Counted from the stretch's first letter, positions 1 to 9,536 are shown. The stretch: DNA of 64,000 nucleotides from Symbiodinium sp. CCMP2592 (GCA_905221615.1 CAJNDT010000510.1:1-64000), one strand, 5' to 3'. Notes: generated from the sequence alone by a model not told the origin. Made by a program: numbers and translations.

Positions 1-2
1 CT

Positions 3-164
3 TCAGACACTGGTTCCGCTTCTGAGGAGGGCACAAAAAATTTTAAGTTGTGGAGACAGATTTACATCGTACCCGTTCCTACTACTGGAGGGGTGCAACG
101 CGGGACTCCCAGGTTTTTGCATCCAATCTGCAGGCAGTGCTTTCCAGAGGCGAGGTGAGGGATC
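3..164 (+). CDS. Possible C-terminal tail of the alpha tyrosine recombinase
   Basis: Frame 3 is open from the window edge to a TGA at 162-164. It has an acidic/serine stretch (SDTGSASEEG) and ends in a Cys-x-x-Cys (HPICRQC). The recombinases of beta and gamma also end in an acidic/serine-rich linker and a short Cys-rich tail, and in both the next gene is Gag, as here. The piece is too short for certainty. Nothing else recognisable lies between 165 and 380. Confidence 0.25.
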
Positions 165-380
165 GATAGGCTGGCTGGCTGGAGTGCCGCCATGCGAATT
201 TTGTGAGCCTCTCATCGCGAGAGCCCGCGAAGGCGGGATGAATATGCGCACGGAATACAAGGAGCGCTGCACTTGGCATTGCGTGGTCTCAACAGTTCGG
301 AGTCGCAAATGCCGCCTTGTGATTTCAAGTGAGAGTCGCTCGAGTTACTTGAAGGTAGGCCAGTTCTGAAGGAGCGAGCC

Positions 381-1601
381 ATGGCTTCCGCATACTCGGA
401 GTCCGAGCCAGTTCTGGTGTCCCGTCTCTCGAAGGCGGGTTTTGAGCAGGCTGAGCGCGATCTCATCCTGAAGCACGTTAAGAGCTTGAAGCAGTTGGCC
501 TTCGTGAGCTCCTTTGCTCCGGGGGCTGCGGACGAAGGTCCGTTGATCGAGGCCCTTAAGACGATGCTTGGAAAGGACCCGGAGATGAATCAGAAGGCAG
601 CTTTCAGAGCAGTTTTCCATGAGGCATATGCCATTGTCACTTCGGAGATGCGACAGCAAGTTGAAAGGGTCGAGGAGCCGACAGTTCGTCATTTGAGTCA
701 GCCCGAGAGGGCTGAGAGAATTGAGCGACAGCGTTCACAGTTGACTGGCATCACGATAAAGGGTTCCTCGGAGCCATCAGAGGCCCTGGTCGACCTTTGC
801 GTCGGTCAGTATGAGGCCGATGTGATCCAGTATGTCCCTTGGTCTAAGTGCACGTCGCGGGAACAGGAGCTCCTGGGCGACGGTAAGAAGGACCTGAAGC
901 TTTCGATAGACGGCGAGAGTGGTAAGCTCAAGGTAGAAAACAAGGCCAAGGATCAGGTGGCTGACACGTCCACTGAAGTGATGCTTCTGCAGGCTCTGCA
1001 GAGGCGTGCTCTTGCATTCGATCAGGCTAACATTGTTTCTTTCACGAAGCTTGACATGTGGCATCAAAAGTTGATGAAGGCGAGGCTGACTACGCCCCCG
1101 CCGGGTTACCAGCAGGTTACCTTCGCTCAGTTGCAAAATGCAGACTCGAGGCTCTTTTTGGAGCTTCAGGACCATACGCGCACAGGCATTCAGTCGGATG
1201 CCAAAGGCCGTCCGATCGATGGGATCATAGATTCTGTCAGCTGCATGCATGAGGTGGTTTCGCAGATGCAGCCGCTCCAGGGCGGCCCCTCGTCTTCGTA
1301 CGGTCCCAGTGAGCCTGCTCGTCTGCGAGAGTCGCCGTACAAAGGTAAGGGCAAGGGCAAAGATGGCAAAGGGAAGAAGCGCTTCGTTGCCATGCCAAGC
1401 GAGCTTCGTGGGTGCAATTCGCACACCGCGAAAGGGCACCCGATCTGCTATGCCTTTAACCTGGGGTCATGCCCGAACAAGGTGACCGGCAATAAATGTG
1501 AGAAGGGATTGCACATCTGTGCAGTCCCCAAGTGCGGCATGAATCACGCCGCTGTCAAGTGTCCCAAGAAGCCGAAAGATGGCGAGCAGGCGGGCGCTTG
1601 A
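381..1601 (+). CDS. Gag-like nucleocapsid protein of element alpha
   Basis: 406 aa, expected to coat element RNA. The N-terminal two thirds is helical and matches the Gags of beta and gamma in layout (for example SEALVDLCVGQYEADVIQYV against AHSLVDKAALMLQDGIVRYI). A Lys/Gly-rich basic stretch at about 322-335 suits RNA binding. The C-terminus is a double zinc-binding motif: Cys356, Cys364, Cys373 and His378 (CCCH-like), then Cys380, Cys385, His389 and Cys394 (a knuckle with spacing CX4CX3HX4C instead of the retroviral CX2CX4HX4C). The start is the first ATG, at 381. The stop is UGA followed by CUA, in frame with Pol. Confidence 0.8.
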   Translation: MASAYSESEPVLVSRLSKAGFEQAERDLILKHVKSLKQLAFVSSFAPGAADEGPLIEALKTMLGKDPEMNQKAAFRAVFHEAYAIVTSEMRQQVERVEEPTVRHLSQPERAERIERQRSQLTGITIKGSSEPSEALVDLCVGQYEADVIQYVPWSKCTSREQELLGDGKKDLKLSIDGESGKLKVENKAKDQVADTSTEVMLLQALQRRALAFDQANIVSFTKLDMWHQKLMKARLTTPPPGYQQVTFAQLQNADSRLFLELQDHTRTGIQSDAKGRPIDGIIDSVSCMHEVVSQMQPLQGGPSSSYGPSEPARLRESPYKGKGKGKDGKGKKRFVAMPSELRGCNSHTAKGHPICYAFNLGSCPNKVTGNKCEKGLHICAVPKCGMNHAAVKCPKKPKDGEQAGA

Positions 1602-1604
1602 CTA
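1599..1604 (+). other. Candidate stop-codon readthrough site (UGA CUA) between Gag and Pol of alpha
   Basis: TGA at 1599-1601 is followed by CTA. The same frame stays open from 1602 through the 2OG/methyltransferase ORF to 3812, and no ATG follows closely. UGA-CUA is an established leaky stop context in viruses and some cellular mRNAs. Beta (25023) and gamma (17752) have the same hexanucleotide at the same junction. Confidence 0.7.
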
Positions 1605-3812
1605 TCAAGTTCAACCCCGGCCCCGGGTGCAAAAGGGTCGGCGGCAGGGTCTGGGGGTGGCGAAGGCCATTCTCGAGCAATCCAGCAAGTGCTTACGGCC
1701 CATCCCGAAGGGGATGAGCCTCTTTTGAGTGCGCCCGAAGGGGCCCAAGCAGTGCCGTTTGAAGGGCAAGGATCGAAACTCGATCCGAAAGTGCATGCGG
1801 ACTCTTATGCTGAGGAGCTTCTGTCTTTGGGCAGGGATCCCACGGCCCAGGAGTTAATTCGTTTGTTTGACATGCTGCCTCAGGAGCCGCTTTTGAGCAA
1901 TACTCGTAACGATGGAGCCGTGGCCTTCTCGACTGGTGCCTATGTGAAGGGGCCGCTGCTCGGTCTCAGGAGCAACTGCAACAAGCATCCGGCGGCTTCG
2001 AGGGTTTTCGCTCAGGCAGTGCAACGCGCTGCCCCAGGGATGCAATTTTCTACTCTGAGTGTGTTTTCAGACCTTAAGACGGAGCCTCATGTCGACCGCT
2101 TCAACTCTCCTTTCCCGAACATTCTTGTGCCACTCAGCAATTTTCGGAAAGGCGAGGTCTGGGTCGAGTCGGCTCAGGGCGATTTTCCTCTTGAGGTCGA
2201 TGGTGTTACGAAGCGTGGCATCTTGATCGATGTTGCCTCCGGACCGAAGGCCTTCTATGCTTGCAGCCATGTGCACGCTACACGGCCGTGGAGCGGTCGA
2301 CGCGTGGTCATAGTTGGGTTTTGCGTTGCTAGGGTCCAGGAGCTTGATGTTGAATGTAGGGCGCGGTTAGCTGAGCTGAGCTTCCCTGTTCCCAAAACGG
2401 CGCCCAACTTTAGTCCGGATTTGATCGAAGTCGGGGGAACCTTTCATGACCTCAGAAGTTCTCAGGTGGATGAGGCATGTGATGCCCTCCCGGCTCAACT
2501 GCAAGTCGCTTCTTTGATGTGCCTTGACCTCTTTTGCAATGCAGGTGAGTTTGGAGCCTCCTTGAGGGCCGCCGGATTCGATGTGCTCGCGGTCGAACAA
2601 CCGCACCTAAAGCAGAGAGCTCTGATCAGCGTTGTGTCGTTGGATCTCAGGAAGGCTGCCTCATGGGATTTTCTAGTTAAGGTTGTACTCGCTAGGAGGG
2701 TCGTCTTTGTGCTTGCTGCCCCCACTGTGGCCGCTTCTGCGGGCGAACTTCCAGCAGGTTTTGCCCAGGTGTCGTCCGAACTCAGCTCTTTCTTGGCTTT
2801 CCTCGCCACTCTTGATATCGGATGGTGCGTCTTGAATCCGCTGAACAGCCGACTGTGGTCGACTTTGGCTCTGCCTGCCTCGCAAGCTGTGAAGTTCGAC
2901 CTATGTGCCCATGGTGGCGAGCAGCACCGCCAGATGCTGTTGCATACTAACGTCCAGACTTTAAGCGCTCTCGCTGTGTCGGCCGACGACAATCAGGAAC
3001 CTTCTAGAGCCTTCCAGTCAGTGACTTCACTGCGGGCCCGGCCGCGTTTGTTGTGCAGTCGGCTCGCCGCCCAGGTAGTTGTTTTCGCGGGTTCACTAGG
3101 GTTTGCTGTGTCCCCTGATGCAGTCAAGCCATCTGCCAATCATCGGTCCTCCATTGCAGTGCAGCGACAGCCCAAGGTCTCCAAGGTGCCGCCGCTCATG
3201 CCCGAATACAAGCATCGGGTTACTTTGCAGATTCCGTCCATGGACGCTCTACGTTATGATGCGAAAAACTCCTTGACGGTCGCTTTTCAGTCGGTGCCTG
3301 TCGGTGCCCGCATCCTTCAGGTGGTGCCTGTGCAAGGGGGCGAGGGTCCTTCAGATTCGGGCTTTAGGGTTACGTTTGGGGTTTACAGGACCGAGGATGA
3401 GTTCGTCAGGACAGCAATTACTCTATCTTATCCTTTCGACCTGTCTTCTGCAGTGCCGGACGAGATGCTCGAGATTCTTGCGTTCACCCTCACGAAAGGG
3501 CCCTTGGCAGTCATGAGGCATCGCTTGGACACCTTGACGAAATGGAAAAAGTGGTCTCAAGAACTTCGTGGAGCCGAGGCCTCCTTGCACGCGAGGCTTC
3601 ACCCAGATGTCGAGAAGATAGTTGCACGCAAAAACTTGACCCTCCTGCGGCGTGTGGCCGAGGATTTACAGTGGCCTGATGCCACGATAATCGACGACAT
3701 CGAGAATGGCTTTGAGCTCGGGGTGAGGCCAAGCTTACAGGCATCTTTGAGGTGGACCCGAAACCCTCTTCGATGTCCGTTGACGAGTTGCTTGAGCACG
3801 CTAAGTTCTTGA
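1602..3812 (+). CDS. Pol part 1 of alpha: 2OG-Fe(II) oxygenase-like plus degenerate C5-methyltransferase-like domain
   Basis: This stretch begins as the readthrough extension of Gag. Residues below are counted from base 1689. A 2OG-Fe(II) oxygenase-like segment carries HVD (H134, D136) and a distal His196 with Arg205 (H-A-T-R-P-W-S-G-R-R), matching the HxD...H...R metal/2OG ligands and the gamma homologue. A methyltransferase fold follows: SAM-site-like LDLFCNAGEFG at about 279-288. Its motif IV is AAPT (344-346 read A-P-T) instead of PPC, and the ENP motif has become LNP (382-384), so the catalytic Cys and Glu are gone. The frame departs from the homologues near 3720, where coding passes to the frame starting at 3716. 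The last 90 bases of this ORF are probably off-frame. Confidence 0.7.
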   Translation, partial: LSSSTPAPGAKGSAAGSGGGEGHSRAIQQVLTAHPEGDEPLLSAPEGAQAVPFEGQGSKLDPKVHADSYAEELLSLGRDPTAQELIRLFDMLPQEPLLSNTRNDGAVAFSTGAYVKGPLLGLRSNCNKHPAASRVFAQAVQRAAPGMQFSTLSVFSDLKTEPHVDRFNSPFPNILVPLSNFRKGEVWVESAQGDFPLEVDGVTKRGILIDVASGPKAFYACSHVHATRPWSGRRVVIVGFCVARVQELDVECRARLAELSFPVPKTAPNFSPDLIEVGGTFHDLRSSQVDEACDALPAQLQVASLMCLDLFCNAGEFGASLRAAGFDVLAVEQPHLKQRALISVVSLDLRKAASWDFLVKVVLARRVVFVLAAPTVAASAGELPAGFAQVSSELSSFLAFLATLDIGWCVLNPLNSRLWSTLALPASQAVKFDLCAHGGEQHRQMLLHTNVQTLSALAVSADDNQEPSRAFQSVTSLRARPRLLCSRLAAQVVVFAGSLGFAVSPDAVKPSANHRSSIAVQRQPKVSKVPPLMPEYKHRVTLQIPSMDALRYDAKNSLTVAFQSVPVGARILQVVPVQGGEGPSDSGFRVTFGVYRTEDEFVRTAITLSYPFDLSSAVPDEMLEILAFTLTKGPLAVMRHRLDTLTKWKKWSQELRGAEASLHARLHPDVEKIVARKNLTLLRRVAEDLQWPDATIIDDIENGFELGVRPSLQASLRWTRNPLRCPLTSCLSTLSS

Positions 3813-5458
3813 AGCCAGCCCTGTGGGGCAAGGTGTCGGGCGATGCGAGCCACCCGGATGATCAGGAGCTCTGGGATCTCACTTGTGCTGAAGCTGACGA
3901 GAAAGGTTGGTTGCATGGACCCTACACGTGGGAGCAACTGCAGAACATGTTTGACTCCAAGTGGATACCTGTGCGCAGATTCTCCATCAGACAAAAGAAC
4001 AAATTGCGGCCCATCGACGACCTGTCCGAGAATGCCGTCAATCAAGCTTGGGCAGTAATGGAGAGGATCGGTTTGCGTGCGCTTGATGAAATCACTTGGG
4101 CATGTATGGCTTTGATGAGGGCCAGCTTGGGGCGACGCGAGGTTTTCTTCCGGAAGTCCGACGGCTCCGTCTTGTCGGGGCCTTTGCATTCGTATTGGCA
4201 CCAGGACGCTCGCCGCTGCTCGCCGGTCTTGAAGACTACGGATCTGCGCTCAGCTTATAAACAGTTCGCTATACGGCCGGAACACCATCGGATGTGCGTG
4301 GTGACCTTGAAGGATCCGGCGGACGGCTCAACAAAGGGGTTCGTCTGCCGCGTTTTGCCGTTCGGGGCCCTGGCCTCGGTCGGTCAGTTCAACAGGTTTT
4401 CGAGGCTGTGGCAAAGGATTCTCTGGCAGCTGAAGCTCGCTGCGGCGAGCTACTTCGACGATTTCCCGTCGGTGGAGGTCAGGGCCCTTGCCGAAAACCA
4501 TGACTCCTCCGTGAAGGCAGCGTTGCGCCTTTTTGGAGTTGACTGGGCGAGCGACAAGGACCTTCCCTTCTCACCGACGGCCGATGTTTTGGGCGTCCGA
4601 CTGGATGCGACGGATATGGAGGGCGGAGTGCTGAGGGTCAAAAACAAGCCAGAAAGATCCAAGGAAATTGCCTCTTCGATCGATAAGATCCTTGCGGATG
4701 GCTGTATTGATCCGAAGCAGATCCCCTCTTTGTTTGGCCGGATACAGTTTTCGGAAAGTCAGTTGATGGGCCGACAGGGGCGCCTGGCTTTGGCTCAGAT
4801 TCGCTGGCTTTCGAGTGCTCGTCACCGTCATGTTCTATCTTCCCTGGACGCCACTGTCTTCAGAAGCTTGAGGGAGAGGATGCTTGAGGGCAGGCCGCGC
4901 GAGATCCAGGTTCTTCCCATTGGCGGCCAGACTCTTGTTTTCACTGACGGTGCATGCGACAAGCTGGGGGACAAGTTTAGCTGCTCAATCGGAGGTGTCA
5001 TGTATCGGGTGCTTCCAAATGGTTTTCGCGAGACGAGGGCGTTCGGGTGCTACCTGGACGAATCGGTCGTCGAGCAATGGGCGGGACTGGGCAAGAGACA
5101 CCTGATAGGTCCTACCGAGCTTTTCGCGGTGGTGGCGGCCAGACATGTCTGGAAAGATTTCCTGAATGATCAGAGGGTCGTCTTTTACGTGGATCACAGT
5201 GGTGTTTTGTCTGCGATGATCAAAGGGTCTTCCCGCGATGATCTCTGGAGGAGCATCTTGCTTCACTACGAGGGTGCCGACTCGATGGGGCCAGCGATCT
5301 CGTGGTTCGCTCGGGTCCCGAGCAAGTCGAACCCCGGCGATGGGCCTTCGCGGTCCGACTGGAGATTCCCTGTTTTCGGCGAGTACTTCGAAGATCGGAT
5401 TGTGTGCTTCATAAGCGGCAGAGTTCTCAAAGTCACGGGGCAAAGAGTGCAGGGGTGA
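3716..5458 (+). CDS. Reverse transcriptase-RNase H of element alpha
   Basis: RT motifs: RPIDDLSENAVN (start of fingers), TDLRSAYKQF (motif A Asp), LPFGALASV (motif B) and YFDDFP (motif C). RNase H follows: FTDGACDKL (first Asp), TELFAVVA (Glu), YVDHSGVLSAM (Asp) and NPGDGPSR (last Asp). The core matches the single Pol ORFs of beta and gamma. Here it is in the -1 frame relative to the upstream oxygenase/methyltransferase ORF, and homology crosses frames at a run of four G's (3720-3723). A one-base deletion is the simplest reading; programmed -1 slippage is possible, though no classical slippery heptamer is visible. The TGA at 5456-5458 lies inside terminal repeat B1. Confidence 0.85.
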   Translation, partial: ARGEAKLTGIFEVDPKPSSMSVDELLEHAKFLKPALWGKVSGDASHPDDQELWDLTCAEADEKGWLHGPYTWEQLQNMFDSKWIPVRRFSIRQKNKLRPIDDLSENAVNQAWAVMERIGLRALDEITWACMALMRASLGRREVFFRKSDGSVLSGPLHSYWHQDARRCSPVLKTTDLRSAYKQFAIRPEHHRMCVVTLKDPADGSTKGFVCRVLPFGALASVGQFNRFSRLWQRILWQLKLAAASYFDDFPSVEVRALAENHDSSVKAALRLFGVDWASDKDLPFSPTADVLGVRLDATDMEGGVLRVKNKPERSKEIASSIDKILADGCIDPKQIPSLFGRIQFSESQLMGRQGRLALAQIRWLSSARHRHVLSSLDATVFRSLRERMLEGRPREIQVLPIGGQTLVFTDGACDKLGDKFSCSIGGVMYRVLPNGFRETRAFGCYLDESVVEQWAGLGKRHLIGPTELFAVVAARHVWKDFLNDQRVVFYVDHSGVLSAMIKGSSRDDLWRSILLHYEGADSMGPAISWFARVPSKSNPGDGPSRSDWRFPVFGEYFEDRIVCFISGRVLKVTGQRVQG

Positions 5459-5662
5459 AAGATGCCCCATAACTTTTCCACGAGCCCGGAGGGGCTGTTG
5501 GCGAAGTGCCAACATGTGTTGGGATCCCGAGGGGGATCCGGAGCATGCACTTCTTTCCCCGAGAGGCTTTGCCAAACCGAAAGAAAAGAACCTGTTGAGC
5601 GTAGTTTGTCCGAGTGCTGCTTTTTCTATGAGACTCGTAAGCTCTCTAACAGGCCTCATTTC
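5452..5662 (+). repeat. Alpha terminal repeat B1
   Basis: 211 bp starting GGGGTGAAAGATG and ending AGGCCTCATTTC. It differs from 5978-6188 at two bases seen by eye (T/G in GGGC[T/G]GTTGG; T/C in GCTGC[T/C]TTTTC). It overlaps the Pol stop. Confidence 0.9.
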
Positions 5663-5977
5663 CACTTTATATATATGCGATTGAAAGACATATTCGAGTG
5701 GACTTAAAGAAAGGCCCGCATGATACATGAAGCCACATTGGTTATAAGCCGTTTTTGGGACGCTAAAAATCACAAACTAGTCCCATAAGGCTTTATAACC
5801 TTTTTGGTAGGTTTCGAAAGTTTTGAAGAAGTTTTTCGAAACCGCTTCATGTGTCATGAGATTCCATTTGAACTTTTATGAATCTTTGTTGTTCCGCGCA
5901 TGCTCAAACATAGGGTGGGTGGGCGGGAACCTTCCGTGCAGCAAAGTTTGTACCCACCACTCCCACCCAAACTTTGC
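5663..5977 (+). repeat. Alpha A2 repeat and spacer, containing a long imperfect palindrome
   Basis: The first 85 bp (5663-5747) recur at 29107-29191. Positions 5719-5858 fold on themselves: CATGATACATGAAGC (5719-5733) pairs with 5844-5858 with one mismatch, GGTTATAAGCC pairs with GGCTTTATAACC, and GGTTTCGAAA (5810-5819) pairs with TTTCGAAACC (5834-5843). Just before B2, GCAAAGTTTG (5941-5950) pairs with CAAACTTTGC (5968-5977) around a C-rich loop ACCCACCACTCCCACC. The extent of A2 is uncertain because A1 is off-window. Confidence 0.7.
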
Positions 5978-6188
5978 GGGGTGAAAGATGCCCCATAACT
6001 TTTCCACGAGCCCGGAGGGGCGGTTGGCGAAGTGCCAACATGTGTTGGGATCCCGAGGGGGATCCGGAGCATGCACTTCTTTCCCCGAGAGGCTTTGCCA
6101 AACCGAAAGAAAAGAACCTGTTGAGCGTAGTTTGTCCGAGTGCTGCCTTTTCTATGAGACTCGTAAGCTCTCTAACAGGCCTCATTTC
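5978..6188 (+). repeat. Alpha terminal repeat B2
   Basis: Second 211-bp copy of 5452-5662, ending AGGCCTCATTTC at 6188. Element beta begins at the very next base. Confidence 0.9.
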
Positions 6189-6354
6189 GCATCCATCATG
6201 CGTGCGTGAATGGGTTTTATTTTCCGCCGAAAGTGTAGACAAAGTTTGTCGAAAAAGGAAAACAGTGTTTTCACTTGTGTGTGAGTGACACTAGACAAGC
6301 TTTGCCGTGCAGCTTTCGGCTTGAAGTTGGATCTGTGATCCAAAAAGTTTTTAT
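6189..6354 (+). repeat. Beta terminal repeat A1
   Basis: 166 bp, identical by eye to A2 at 28492-28657 and related to 61002-61166. It contains the odd palindrome GACAAAGTTTGTC (6238-6250) and the hairpin TTGGATC-TGT-GATCCAA (6327-6343). Confidence 0.9.
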
Positions 6355-6428
6355 AGAGTAGCTTGTAGTGCTCCGCAGCAGTGGGGGTCGTCAGCGACGA
6401 CCTTCCACTCCCTTTTATATAACTGTCA

Positions 6429-7817
6429 GTGCCAGTTATGGTTGACCAAGCAGCCCGCACTTATGCGGCTGAGTCGCCAGAGGCGCCGTACCCTAGAAGG
6501 GACGGTCGGGAAAATCAGTTGGCAGCGCCACAATGCCTGCAACGCGTGCGACAGTGTCGCTCCTGCCTCCGCTTTTTGCAGTGCAATCCAATATTTGTGC
6601 TAGAGCAGGCCATGCGTGAAGAAATGGCACAACAGGAGATAAGTTATCTCCTTTGGGCCATTAGCTGCGCCATGCGGGTAGACCCCGCGGTCGTCAGCGA
6701 CGACCACGAATCCCTCAATCGAGCAAGGGAAGGGGAATCCAAAGTTTGGCCCCCCTTCTACCCTTTTGCGCAGATGCAGGGGGAACAACCGGACACCTCA
6801 GGCAGTGCCTATCCGATGCATCGGTATACTGTGTCGCAGCGCGACGTGCCTATGCGGCCAGCGGCCACGCCTGGTTGGCCGTATACCGGCCTCTTTGACT
6901 GGCCCCCCAGTGGGGAGGAAGACAATGTCCCCAAGCTCCAGTGGAGACTCAATTGGGTGGATGCCCTAGAGGGCCACGTGGCTGCTAAGGTGGAAGCCAG
7001 CGGCTTCCAATGGCACCCAGAGGGTAAGGGCAAAGGCAAGGGCGGTTGGGTCAAGATTCTCCCTGCGGAGAAGAAAAAGAAAAAGACTCACAAAACTGCC
7101 AGCGGCAGTACTGACCCCACCGCCTCGTCCAGCACTGCTCTGCCGACAGCGTCGGCATCAGCCTCGGACCCTCCCTTGCCGCCGCCAGCGGCCGCTCCTG
7201 CCAAGCCTGTTTCGGCCACAACAGGCAGCCCGCCCGCAGCCGAAGCTGCCGACGTCGCCCCGCCAGCGGCGGAGCCAGCAATTGAAGTTATTGACACTGA
7301 CAGTGATCAGAACTCGGGAGACTCCGAGGTATCTTTGGCTAGCAGCCAGGCCGCAACGGCAGTGCCGTTCGCGCCGAACGCGAACACTGTGGTCGTGTCC
7401 AGACCGCAGCGTCGCAATCGCCAGCGAGGCTGGCAGTTTCAGCCTGGGGAGGACCCCCAAAATAACGATTGGCGTAACCTTGGGTCAGCGACCGACAACA
7501 GGTACCCCGGCCTGCGTGCGCTAGTAGCGCACGCCAAAAGGGTCTCGCCGCACCTGCACGTCACAGACGTGCACGAATGGCCCTACTGGGCAGCCCCCAA
7601 CTCAGAGAGATGGGAGAAATACCCGGAGAGGCGCGGCGACCTCATGTGTTGCATGCCTTGCGCGCAGCAGGGCTGCATCTCCCAGGGCATGGCGATTTGT
7701 GGGCGGCACTGCTCAGTGGGCAGGAGCCCCCACAATCATCACGAATGCGACAACTGCTATCGCAGCGGCCGGGGTCAGCGACCCCGAAACCGCGGCGTCA
7801 GGGGCGGCCGCCGTTAG
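6429..7817 (+). CDS. Beta accessory ORF 1, Cys-rich C-terminus, function unknown
   Basis: 462 aa, not recognised. The first 190 aa include a Trp-rich stretch (PYTGLFDWPPSGEED, LNWVDALEGHVAAKVEASGF). A Lys-rich KGKGKGG/EKKKKKTHK segment and a long Ala/Pro/Ser low-complexity linker follow. The C-terminus has a Cys/His cluster (CCMPCAQQGC, CGRHC, HHECDNC) that probably binds zinc, then an Arg/Gly-rich tail. The region is full of mini-hairpins (for example 6635-6651, 6689-6705, 7516-7532), which shape the codons in the linker. It sits first in the element, where DIRS-type elements often carry Gag-like genes, so RNA binding is plausible but unproven. The ATG at 6429 is the first in frame; a later start is possible. 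Confidence 0.45.
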   Translation: MPVMVDQAARTYAAESPEAPYPRRDGRENQLAAPQCLQRVRQCRSCLRFLQCNPIFVLEQAMREEMAQQEISYLLWAISCAMRVDPAVVSDDHESLNRAREGESKVWPPFYPFAQMQGEQPDTSGSAYPMHRYTVSQRDVPMRPAATPGWPYTGLFDWPPSGEEDNVPKLQWRLNWVDALEGHVAAKVEASGFQWHPEGKGKGKGGWVKILPAEKKKKKTHKTASGSTDPTASSSTALPTASASASDPPLPPPAAAPAKPVSATTGSPPAAEAADVAPPAAEPAIEVIDTDSDQNSGDSEVSLASSQAATAVPFAPNANTVVVSRPQRRNRQRGWQFQPGEDPQNNDWRNLGSATDNRYPGLRALVAHAKRVSPHLHVTDVHEWPYWAAPNSERWEKYPERRGDLMCCMPCAQQGCISQGMAICGRHCSVGRSPHNHHECDNCYRSGRGQRPRNRGVRGGRR

Positions 7818-8182
7818 GCATTGAGTGCAGCGCGTAGCTGCTGGCCTCTCAGCGAGTCGCCCCCCGTCGGTGCAGCGCACCTCTTTTTGGTTCACCGCCG
7901 ACAGCTCGGCAGCCTCTGCAGGGCGGGCGTCTCCGAGGTACTTGGAACCTCGCCCACAGCGGCGGGCCGACGGCATGCTTTGAATGGCGGCAAAAGATCG
8001 CCGCTAGTCTTCTTCAGTCGTGTGTCACGCGAGCCTGGTAGGTCTCCTCAGCTGTGTCAGCTTCTTAAACCGTGTCGGTTTTCAAGCAGCGCTTTCGTAC
8101 CGCAGCCTTTTCAGCTTAGTAAGTCGCCCCCCGTGCCCAAAACAACCCCGCTTTCAGCGGAAGCCTCTGTCTGCCATCAGCG

Positions 8183-9536
8183 ATGGCGAACCCGACAAAT
8201 GAGCAGATGCTGCAGGCGCTCAGCGCAGTGCCGGAGGCCCAGAGGGCCGCCCTCTACGAAGCCGCCGTCTCCCTATCAGAGATAGGGGACGTGGTGGTGA
8301 ATGCGGCAGAGGCAGCGGAACTCGCTGGTTGGACGAAGCCCGCCAGTGGCGGCACAGAGGCCAATGCAGTCGCGCTTCAGCGACTCTTGCTCGGATACGA
8401 GCCCCCAGTGGTGCCGGCAAACACCGAGCCACCAGTGGCGGCACGTGGTGTCTCTTCCGACGGCCACCGCAGCGCGGTGGCCAGTTTGCCTCTGACGACG
8501 GCTGCAGCGCAGGCCTCGCAACAACGCTCCCCGACCAGTCCCGCTGAGGAAGCGGGGTCTGGCATCAAAGAAGAACCGCTTCCAGCGGAAGCTCCCTCGG
8601 CAGCGCCGGAGGATATGGACGTGGAGGAGCGCAGCGGGCGGCGGGATGAAACCGAGGATGACCGAGGCTCCCGCTCGGAGGAGTCGGAGTCAGAGAGCGA
8701 CTCCCCGCCGCCGCCAACGCAACCGCATCCTCCCCTTGAGGGTAAGGTGGCTCGCAAGTCCTCGAGCCCGGCAGTGCCGGTAGCCGAGAGGAACCAGGCG
8801 CCAGCGGCGCCTGCGAAGGCCGCCGCCCCACGCCACCTCAAGCGGCCCCCCCCACCGCCAGTGGCACGTCGTGGGGAGAGCTCTCGCCCGCGTCCCTGCC
8901 AGCAGGCCCCGCGCAACAACCCTGCTGGCGTCGCTGGGACCCGGGCCAGCGGCCCGGCAACAGACGACCACCCTGATCGAGACGATCAGGAAGAGCGGCC
9001 GCCAGCGGCGGAGCTTCAGCGAGTCTTCGCATGTTCAGTCTGCGACAACGAGCAGATGAACATCTGGAACGACCCGTCGTCGGAGTTCGTGTGCAGTGCA
9101 TGCGGCGAGCATCACGCTTTCAGGGCAGCAGTGCATGCCTATGATCAGCCCAGCGCCAGTGGCGCGGTGGTTTACCAACGATCGTCGCAGCAAGGCCTGG
9201 CAGTGTCCAGAGTGCGGCGTGATGCATTGCACACGCTGCGCCAAGCACTACTCTTGCCCAGGCACTGTCCCGCGGACAGACGGCAAGCTCGAGTACAAGG
9301 GCGACCGCCGCCCTACTAGGGGGCCGCCCGAGTCCCTTCGGTTGACCTTGCAGCGCGAGGCAGCCGAAGCCCGTGAGCGCGAGCACCGCGAACGGGAGGC
9401 CCGCCGCAGAGACGGCAAGGGCAAGGGCAAAGGCAAGGACCAGAGGTCCCGCCGTGACGACGAGGACCGGGACCAGTGGTCCCGTGGTCGCTGGTCTTGG
9501 GACCAAGACCGGCGCTGGAACTACCGTGACTGGTAG
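8183..9536 (+). CDS. Beta accessory ORF 2, zinc-finger protein, frame change near 9100-9170
   Basis: The ATG at 8183 opens a frame to 9319; a second frame (9096-9536) carries the evident continuation. Frame 1 has a short helical N-terminus (MANPTNEQMLQALSAVPEAQ), a Pro/Ala/Glu-rich disordered middle, then CSVCDNEQMNIW...FVCSACGEH. Frame 2 continues with WFTNDRRSKAWQCPECGVMHC...CAKHYSC and a charged tail (EREHREREARRRDGKGKGKGKD) ending in a Trp/Arg/Asp-rich stretch. The four Cys pairs read as one zinc-ribbon/RING-like unit split between frames. Either a +1 frameshift mutation or recoding explains this; no motif decides. No family recognised. Confidence 0.45.

Larger units (their letters stand above)
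1..6188 (+). mobile_element. Element alpha: YR-type retrotransposon, 5' end outside window
   Basis: Gag (381-1601), 2OG/methyltransferase-like Pol part (1602-3812) and RT-RNase H (3716-5458) are followed by a B1-A2-B2 terminal structure: two 211-bp copies (5452-5662, 5978-6188; 2 mismatches by eye) with an A2 segment between them. This is the 3' arrangement of split-direct-repeat YR retrotransposons (PAT/Ngaro type). The recombinase and A1 repeat should lie left of base 1; only a possible YR tail is seen at 3-164. No LTRs or integrase are visible. Class assignment rests on the repeat layout and on two sister elements in this window that do encode YR. Confidence 0.8.

Noticed and set aside
777-1439. 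220-aa minus-strand ORF opposite alpha Gag (and similar long antisense ORFs at 4985-5773, 20722-21405, 27053-28067)
   Set aside because: Mirror frames of strongly supported plus-strand genes in GC-rich DNA; no domains.
5462-6288. Short ORFs repeated in 5462-5707 and 5988-6288
   Set aside because: They are the two B repeats of alpha and the start of beta A1.
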